Shown piece by piece: positions 37,423-42,424 of a DNA stretch of 42,424 bases. Below the pieces are notes generated by a model that saw only the letters and a program-made list of their open reading frames with translations, was not told the origin of the DNA and did no database searches. Made by a program: the position numbers and the translations under genes. Numbering within the stretch: position 1 is the first letter of the stretch; each line of letters opens with the position of its first letter. This stretch comes from Betaproteobacteria bacterium (GTDB taxonomy: Bacteria > Pseudomonadota > Gammaproteobacteria > Burkholderiales > Burkholderiaceae), in the NCBI GenBank assembly GCA_009921765.1, contig RFXC01000009.1, positions 1 through 42,424 of the forward strand, given 5' to 3'.

Positions 37423-38691
37423 TCAGGCGAGCAGCGCGGCTCGACGATCCCTGCCGTCAAGCAGCAGCGGCTCACAGGCCGGGTCCGACCCCAATGCAAT
37501 CACCTTGAAGAGTTCGCCCATCTCGGCCTCGGACACCAGGAGCTGAAGCGCGTGGGCTGCGCGAATTCGCGCGGCCGGGTCTGCGGCCGACGCCCTTTTC
37601 GAAAACAACTCGGCCAGCCCGCAACCCAGCAGAAAGGCGCTCTGCGCGCCGTAGCCCAGGCAGGTCAGACCGGCGGCGGTGGCCGCATCGTGCACAGCGC
37701 TGAAGTCGACATGCGCAGTGATGTCGCACAAGCCCGGGCGCCAGAGCGGATCGGCGTGCGAGCGGTGCCGGTAGTGACAGTTGAGCGTGCCCGAGGCACG
37801 CGCAGGGTGATAGAACTCGGCGGCGGGAAATCCGTAATCAATCAGCAGCATCACGCCTGCGCCCAGCCGCTCGGCCACGCTAGCTACCCAGGCCGACGCC
37901 TGCTCACCGATCTCGCCGTGATAAGAGCCCAGCGGCGGCGCGTCGGGCCAGCCCGCGCGCGCAAGCCTCGCCCGCACGCGACGAGCGAACGCGGCATCGG
38001 GCGCGCGCGTGCCAAGGCGCAGACCCGACGCAGACGGGGCACCATCCATGCCCGCAAGCTGGCGCGATCCGCGCAGCGATTCATGCGCTGATCCCGGCGC
38101 GAGTTCAACCACCCGCTCGCAGAGCTCGCCGTTTTCCATTGAAAAAAGTTCGACCGGCAAGGCATCGAGCAGCTCATTGGCGAGCACGATGCCGTCGATC
38201 CGATCCGGCAACGCAGCGAGCCATTGCACGCGCTCGAGCGCGCGCGGGTGGCTTGCCGCGAGCGTGGCCTGTTGGCGCGCACGAAGCTCGGCCGACAGCT
38301 CGATGATCCGGTACTCGACCGTGTCATGGCCCAGCGCATCAAGCTCGGACAGCACCTGCGCGGCAAGCGCGCCCGAACCGGCACCGAACTCCCAGATGCA
38401 GGGCGAGAACGCCGGCAACCAGCGTGCGAGCTGCACGGCCACGCAGGCGCCAAAGAGCGAGGAGAGCTCCGGTGCCGTCACAAAGTCGCCGGCCGCGCCA
38501 AATTTACGGCGACCGCCCGCGTAATAGCCCAACCCGGGCTCGTACAGCGCGATCGCCATGTAGTGGTCAAAGCTGATCGCCCCGCCCGCGCTCGCGATGG
38601 CCTCGCGGACACGCGCCTCGACCCGCGCCGAGATCTCCCGCTCGGCGGGGTCGGGGTCGGGAAGCGCAGCATGAGGGTTCACCATGGACAT
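37423..38691 (-). CDS. SAM-dependent methyltransferase, MidA/NDUFAF7 family
   Basis: A 422-residue class I methyltransferase of the DUF185 family. The mitochondrial member, NDUFAF7, dimethylates an arginine in complex I subunit NDUFS2; the bacterial target is not established. Motifs: ISFDHYMAIALYEPGLGYY at the N-terminus, FGAAGDFVTAPELSSLFG, SAM loop IWEFGAGSGALAAQVL, VLANELLDALPV, and LIDYGFPAAEFYHPARASGT (shown in part). Start at ATG 38691; a second ATG 6 nt later is possible. Divergent from the pteridine reductase gene. Confidence 0.9.
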   Translation of the reverse strand: MSMVNPHAALPDPDPAEREISARVEARVREAIASAGGAISFDHYMAIALYEPGLGYYAGGRRKFGAAGDFVTAPELSSLFGACVAVQLARWLPAFSPCIWEFGAGSGALAAQVLSELDALGHDTVEYRIIELSAELRARQQATLAASHPRALERVQWLAALPDRIDGIVLANELLDALPVELFSMENGELCERVVELAPGSAHESLRGSRQLAGMDGAPSASGLRLGTRAPDAAFARRVRARLARAGWPDAPPLGSYHGEIGEQASAWVASVAERLGAGVMLLIDYGFPAAEFYHPARASGTLNCHYRHRSHADPLWRPGLCDITAHVDFSAVHDAATAAGLTCLGYGAQSAFLLGCGLAELFSKRASAADPAARIRAAHALQLLVSEAEMGELFKVIALGSDPACEPLLLDGRDRRAALLA

Positions 38692-38862
38692 GGAGCGGAT
38701 TATCCTCCGCCCTCAATCGCTCGCAGGATCCCGATCGGCCGACTGCCGGGCGCAGCGCGCTGCCCGGATGCTTTAAACTGCCTGCGCGCAGGCGCCGTGG
38801 CTTGAACGCGGGCGCGCGTCACCCCGCGCCGGTTCCTTGAATAACCCACACCACTGCCCCAG

Positions 38863-39606
38863 ATGTCCGCCGCCCCCGTTGTGCTCATCACCGGCGCCGC
38901 CCGCCGTATCGGCGCTGGCATGGCGCGCTTTTTTCATGCACAAGGCTGTCACGTCGTCATCCACTACCGGCAATCGGCCATGCAGGCTGAGGCGCTCTGC
39001 GCCGAGCTTTGCGCGCTTCAGCCACAGTCGGCGCTTGCGGTTGCCGCCGACCTGGCAAGCGCCGAGGGCTGCGCGGCGGCGGTCAATGCCGCCCTGGCCT
39101 GGCAGGGTCGGTTGGACGGTCTGGTGAACAATGCCTCCACCTTCATCCGATCCGATCTCGGCCAGGTTGACGAGGCGCACTGGGCATATCTGCTCGACGG
39201 CAATCTGAAAGCGGCGTTTTTCTGCAGCCAGTACGCGGCGCCAGCGCTGCGTGCCTCGGGTGGTGCGATCGTCAATGTCTGCGATGTGCGAACCGATCGG
39301 CCGTTACCCGGCTTTTCGGTCTACACCGCAGCCAAGGCCGGCATCGTATCGCTCACCCGCTCGCTCGCGCTTGAGCTCGCCCCAAAGGTGCGGGTCAACG
39401 CCATCGCACCGGGATCCCTCACCTGGCCGGAAGACGATACCTTCACCGCCAGCGAGCGCGCGCGAATCGAGGCGGCAATTCCGCTCGCGCGGATCGGTGA
39501 CGGATCGGACATGGGTCGGGTCGCGTTCTTTCTGCTGCGCGAGGCGCACTATGTGACCGGACAGGTGATCGCGGTCGATGGCGGTGCGGGCCTCGCCAGT
39601 CCATGA
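38863..39606 (+). CDS. Short-chain dehydrogenase, pteridine reductase/FolM-like
   Basis: A 247-residue SDR. NADPH-binding ITGAARRIGAGMARFFH with an Arg in place of the last Gly region is the pteridine reductase pattern (TGAARRIG). Further motifs: VNNASTF, catalytic Tyr/Lys in YTAAKAGIVSLTRSLALE, and the end YVTGQVIAVDGG. FolM-type enzymes reduce dihydromonapterin or dihydrofolate. folB follows 15 nt downstream, which supports a pterin role. The 171 nt upstream carries no clear promoter. Confidence 0.88.
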   Translation: MSAAPVVLITGAARRIGAGMARFFHAQGCHVVIHYRQSAMQAEALCAELCALQPQSALAVAADLASAEGCAAAVNAALAWQGRLDGLVNNASTFIRSDLGQVDEAHWAYLLDGNLKAAFFCSQYAAPALRASGGAIVNVCDVRTDRPLPGFSVYTAAKAGIVSLTRSLALELAPKVRVNAIAPGSLTWPEDDTFTASERARIEAAIPLARIGDGSDMGRVAFFLLREAHYVTGQVIAVDGGAGLASP

Positions 39607-39621
39607 AATTTCACTGAACCG

Positions 39622-39999
39622 ATGATGAGCGAACGATTTCCCGATTGCTACCGGATCGTGGTGCAGAGCACCCAGGTGGAATGCCTGCTCGGCGTGTATG
39701 AACACGAGCAGCGGCAGCCGCGCCATATCGGCGTCGAGGTGGAATTGTTTGTGCCGGTCACCGCGCCGGCCGCGCGCGACGATCGGCTCTCAGGCACCGT
39801 CAATTACGAGGCGGTGATGCAGGCGATTCGCCGAACCGCGGCAAGCCGGCGCTTCAAGCTCGTCGAGTCGCTCTGCTCGAGCCTGCTCGATGACATCGCA
39901 CAACTGCCTGGCCTGCGGGCCGTGAAGGTCACCATCATCAAGCCGCACCCGATGCCCGGTCTGGAGTCTGTGCGGATCGAACAATGGAGAGCGCTGTGA
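39622..39999 (+). CDS. folB: Dihydroneopterin aldolase
   Basis: FolB splits dihydroneopterin to 6-hydroxymethyl-dihydropterin in folate synthesis. The 125-residue protein shows [20 protein letters not shown] (first conserved Glu/His region), the [12 protein letters not shown] pair with catalytic Tyr, [14 protein letters not shown] and [11 protein letters not shown], whose Lys is catalytic. A second ATG 3 nt in is equally possible. It overlaps ttcA. Confidence 0.9.
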   Translation: MMSERFPDCYRIVVQSTQVECLLGVYEHEQRQPRHIGVEVELFVPVTAPAARDDRLSGTVNYEAVMQAIRRTAASRRFKLVESLCSSLLDDIAQLPGLRAVKVTIIKPHPMPGLESVRIEQWRAL

Positions 40000-40931
40000 A
40001 CGCCGAACGGCTCGCCCGGGAGCGCAACAAGCTGCACAAGCGGCTGCTTCGCCAGACCGGACAGGCGATTGCGGATTTCGGCATGATCGGCGAGGGCGAT
40101 CGGGTGATGGTATGTCTGTCGGGCGGCAAAGACAGCTATTCGATGCTTGATCTGCTGCTCACGCTGCGCGAACGTTCGCCGGTGAAATTCGAGATCATTG
40201 CGGTCAATCTCGATCAGAAGCAGCCCGGCTTTCCCGAGCATGTGCTGCCCGACTACCTGCGCTCGATCGGTGTCCCCTTCCACATTGAAAACCAGGATAC
40301 CTACTCCATCGTCACGCGGGTGATCCCGGCTGGCAAGACCATGTGCTCGCTCTGCTCGCGGCTGCGGCGCGGCATCCTGTATCGGGTGGCCTCCGAGCTG
40401 GGTGCCACCCGCATCGCGCTGGGCCACCACCGTGACGACATCCTCGCCACCTTCTTTCTCAACCTGTTCTATGGCGGCAAGCTCAAGTCCATGCCGCCCA
40501 AGCTGGTCTCGGACGATGGCAGGCACGTGGTGATCCGTCCGCTTGCCTATGTGCACGAGGACGATCTGGTCGCTTATTCGCAGTGGCGCGAGTTCCCCAT
40601 CATTCCGTGCAACCTGTGCGGCTCGCAGGAGCACCTGAAGCGGCGCGAGGTGGCCGAGATGCTGCGGCAATGGGACAAGCGCCACCCGGGCCGGACCGAG
40701 CATATTTTTTCGGCGCTGGGGTCGATTGCGCCATCGCATCTGCTTGACCGCGCACTGTTCGATTTCCAGTCACTCAAGCCTTCGGGCAAGCCCGAGCCCG
40801 AGGGCGACATCGGCTTCGATGTGGATCCGGTGTTCGAGTCACATGCCGCGCCCGCTTCGCAGGAGGCGCCGGTCACCTTCCTTGAGCGCACGCGGCCGGC
40901 GGCGCCTGCCGATGCCGGACCGGCCGGCTGA
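39996..40931 (+). CDS. ttcA: tRNA 2-thiocytidine(32) synthetase TtcA
   Basis: TtcA thiolates C32 of certain tRNAs using ATP and an iron-sulfur cluster. The 311-residue product has PP-loop SGGKDS (42-47), CSLC (117-120) with a third Cys in IPCNLCGSQ as cluster ligands, [19 protein letters not shown] (family signature) and [16 protein letters not shown] chose GTG at 39996: GGAGAG lies 5 nt before it and it overlaps the folB stop as GTGA. ATG 39984 would add four residues but has no ribosome site. The Ala/Pro-rich C-terminus is non-conserved. Confidence 0.95.
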   Translation: MNAERLARERNKLHKRLLRQTGQAIADFGMIGEGDRVMVCLSGGKDSYSMLDLLLTLRERSPVKFEIIAVNLDQKQPGFPEHVLPDYLRSIGVPFHIENQDTYSIVTRVIPAGKTMCSLCSRLRRGILYRVASELGATRIALGHHRDDILATFFLNLFYGGKLKSMPPKLVSDDGRHVVIRPLAYVHEDDLVAYSQWREFPIIPCNLCGSQEHLKRREVAEMLRQWDKRHPGRTEHIFSALGSIAPSHLLDRALFDFQSLKPSGKPEPEGDIGFDVDPVFESHAAPASQEAPVTFLERTRPAAPADAGPAG

Positions 40932-40940
40932 GTCGCAGTG

Positions 40941-42424
40941 ATGGGCACGCTGCGTCTGATCCGTATCCTCTTTGTCGCCTGGCGTTTCGGACTCGATGAA
41001 ATCGCCGCGCAGGGCGCAGCGGCCACGCTCGGATCGCGGTGGCTGCTCGCGTTTGCGCGGCTGCTCAGGCTGGGCCGACAGCTCGATGCGCCGCGCGGCG
41101 AGCGGCTGCGCCGCACGCTCGAAAGCCTGGGGCCCATCTTCGTCAAATTCGGACAGGTGCTCTCGACGCGGCGCGATCTCATGCCTACCGATATCGCAGA
41201 TGAGCTCGCACGCCTGCAGGACCGCGTGCCCCCGTTTCCGGGCGAGCTCGCCGTGCGCGAGATCGAGGCCGGCCTCGGTAAGCCAATCGATGAGCTGTTT
41301 GACGATTTCGACCGCGTGCCGATCGCTTCGGCCTCCATTGCGCAGGTCCATTTCGCGCGACTGAAAGACGGCCGGGCCGTCGCGGTCAAGGTGCTGCGGC
41401 CCGACATGCGGCCGGTGATCGAGCGCGATCTCGCGCTCCTTCGCACGATCGGTCAGCTGCTCGTGAAAATTTCTGCCGACGCGAGGCGGCTGCGCCCGCT
41501 GGAGGTGATCGACGAGTTCGACAACTATCTGCACGACGAGCTCGACCTCATCCGCGAGGCCGCCAACGCAGCCCAGCTGCGGCGAAATTTTGCCGACTCC
41601 AGACTGCTCCGGATCCCCGAAGTGCACTGGGACTGGTGTACCTCGAGCGTGTTCACCATGGACCGGATGCACGGCATTCCGATCGGGCAGATCGACCGGA
41701 TGCGCGAGGCCGGAATCGACCTGAAAAAGCTCTCGCGCGACGGTGTCGAAATCTTCTTCACCCAGGTATTCCGCCACGGCTTCTTTCACGCCGACATGCA
41801 TCCCGGCAATATCCTGGTGGGCGATTCGGGTGATGACTTCAACCGTTATATCGCGCTCGATTTCGGCATCGTCGGCACGCTCTCCGAATTCGACAAGAAC
41901 TATCTCGCGCAGAATTTTCTCGCCTTCTTCCGACGCGATTACCGGCGGGTGGCCGAGCTTCATGTCGAGTCGGGTTGGGTCCCGGCGCAAACCCGCGTCG
42001 AAGAGCTCGAAGGCGCGGTGCGCGCCTGCTGCGAACCGTTCTTTGACCGGCCGCTGCGCGAAATCTCGCTCGGGCTGGTGCTGATGCGCCTGTTCCAGGC
42101 CTCGCGCCGATTCAATGTCGCGATCCAGCCGCAGCTCGTACTGCTTCAGAAGACGCTGCTCAATATCGAGGGCCTCGGTCGCCAGCTCGATCCCGACCTC
42201 GATCTGTGGGTGACCGCCAAGCCGATTCTGGAGCGCTGGATGAATGAGCAGATTGGCTGGGCAGGCTTTGTCGGCAGGCTTCGCACCGAAGCGCCACAGT
42301 GGGCCAACACCTTGCCGCAGCTGCCCCGGTTGGTCCACGCCGCGTTGGCGGCGCAGGTCGACCACGGTCGGGTCGACGGACTTGCCAGTGAGAGGCTCGA
42401 TGCGCTGATGCGCGAGCAGCGGCG
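40941..42424 (+). CDS. ubiB: UbiB family protein kinase-like protein, 3' end outside window
   Basis: UbiB is an atypical kinase/ATPase (ABC1/ADCK family) of the inner membrane needed for ubiquinone synthesis. The open frame runs from ATG 40941 off the right edge, 494 residues so far against a usual length near 520. Family-specific motifs: KxGQ in [11 protein letters not shown] (69-72), the A-rich loop ASASIAQVH (129-137) replacing the Gly-rich loop, catalytic-type Lys150 in [24 protein letters not shown], and LDFGIVG. It starts 10 nt after ttcA. Confidence 0.95.
   Translation, partial: MGTLRLIRILFVAWRFGLDEIAAQGAAATLGSRWLLAFARLLRLGRQLDAPRGERLRRTLESLGPIFVKFGQVLSTRRDLMPTDIADELARLQDRVPPFPGELAVREIEAGLGKPIDELFDDFDRVPIASASIAQVHFARLKDGRAVAVKVLRPDMRPVIERDLALLRTIGQLLVKISADARRLRPLEVIDEFDNYLHDELDLIREAANAAQLRRNFADSRLLRIPEVHWDWCTSSVFTMDRMHGIPIGQIDRMREAGIDLKKLSRDGVEIFFTQVFRHGFFHADMHPGNILVGDSGDDFNRYIALDFGIVGTLSEFDKNYLAQNFLAFFRRDYRRVAELHVESGWVPAQTRVEELEGAVRACCEPFFDRPLREISLGLVLMRLFQASRRFNVAIQPQLVLLQKTLLNIEGLGRQLDPDLDLWVTAKPILERWMNEQIGWAGFVGRLRTEAPQWANTLPQLPRLVHAALAAQVDHGRVDGLASERLDALMREQR

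Noticed and set aside
40839..42365. 508-codon open frame on the minus strand
   Set aside because: Antisense to ubiB, which has all family motifs and simply lacks a stop within the window.

Overview
The window is G+C-rich and tightly packed, with short intergenic gaps and many 1-8 nt ATGA/GTGA-type overlaps. Gene content and order point to a betaproteobacterium, most likely Burkholderiales: cobW-like/dksA/hslV/hslU/argB/HAD/slmA, dapF/DUF484/xerC/rlmI, a tandem lpxL pair divergent from metK, an SAH riboswitch before ahcY, and grxC/secB/gpsA. This assignment is inferred from synteny and protein type; no rRNA is present to confirm it. Almost everything is housekeeping. I see no transposase, integrase of mobile type, phage gene, CRISPR array, defence system, tRNA or rRNA.

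Layout. 1-2819 (minus): start of cytochrome oxidase subunit I, subunit II with a fused cytochrome c domain, a DUF2244 membrane protein and a BioC-like methyltransferase. 2858-4070 (plus): comF and trmL. 4067-7017 (minus): LOG, gpsA, secB, grxC, rhodanese. 7101-10235 (plus): gpmA, a C-terminal processing protease and a MoeB/ThiF enzyme. 10211-14402: two MFS transporters flanking a CoA-hydrolase/transferase. 14430-26162 (minus): a long run of slmA (broken), HAD nucleotidase, argB, hslUV, dksA, a COG0523 GTPase, rlmI, xerC, DUF484, dapF and two lipid A-type acyltransferases. 26163-30641 (plus): metK, a doubtful Cys-rich ORF, ahcY and metF, i.e. the activated-methyl cycle, with structured RNA leaders before metK and ahcY. 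30638-42424: 5-formyl-THF cyclo-ligase, Slt, an NDUFA9-like protein, Cca, a broken quinone oxidoreductase, DUF2905, a DMT exporter, MidA-type methyltransferase, pteridine reductase, folB, ttcA and an open-ended ubiB.

What stands out. (1) The metK leader starts just after a perfect TATAAT and can form two mutually exclusive folds; I cannot match it by eye to a SAM riboswitch core I know, so it is my best candidate for an undescribed regulatory RNA. (2) The ahcY leader is a clear SAH riboswitch, so both ends of the SAM/SAH cycle may be under RNA control in one locus. (3) Two genes carry internal out-of-frame deletions that remove exactly the ligand-binding core: slmA loses the helix-turn-helix and the quinone oxidoreductase loses its Rossmann segment. 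A third, Cca, has lost the HD-domain residues in frame. (4) DksA is the cysteine-poor type and sits directly beside a putative zinc-chaperone GTPase.
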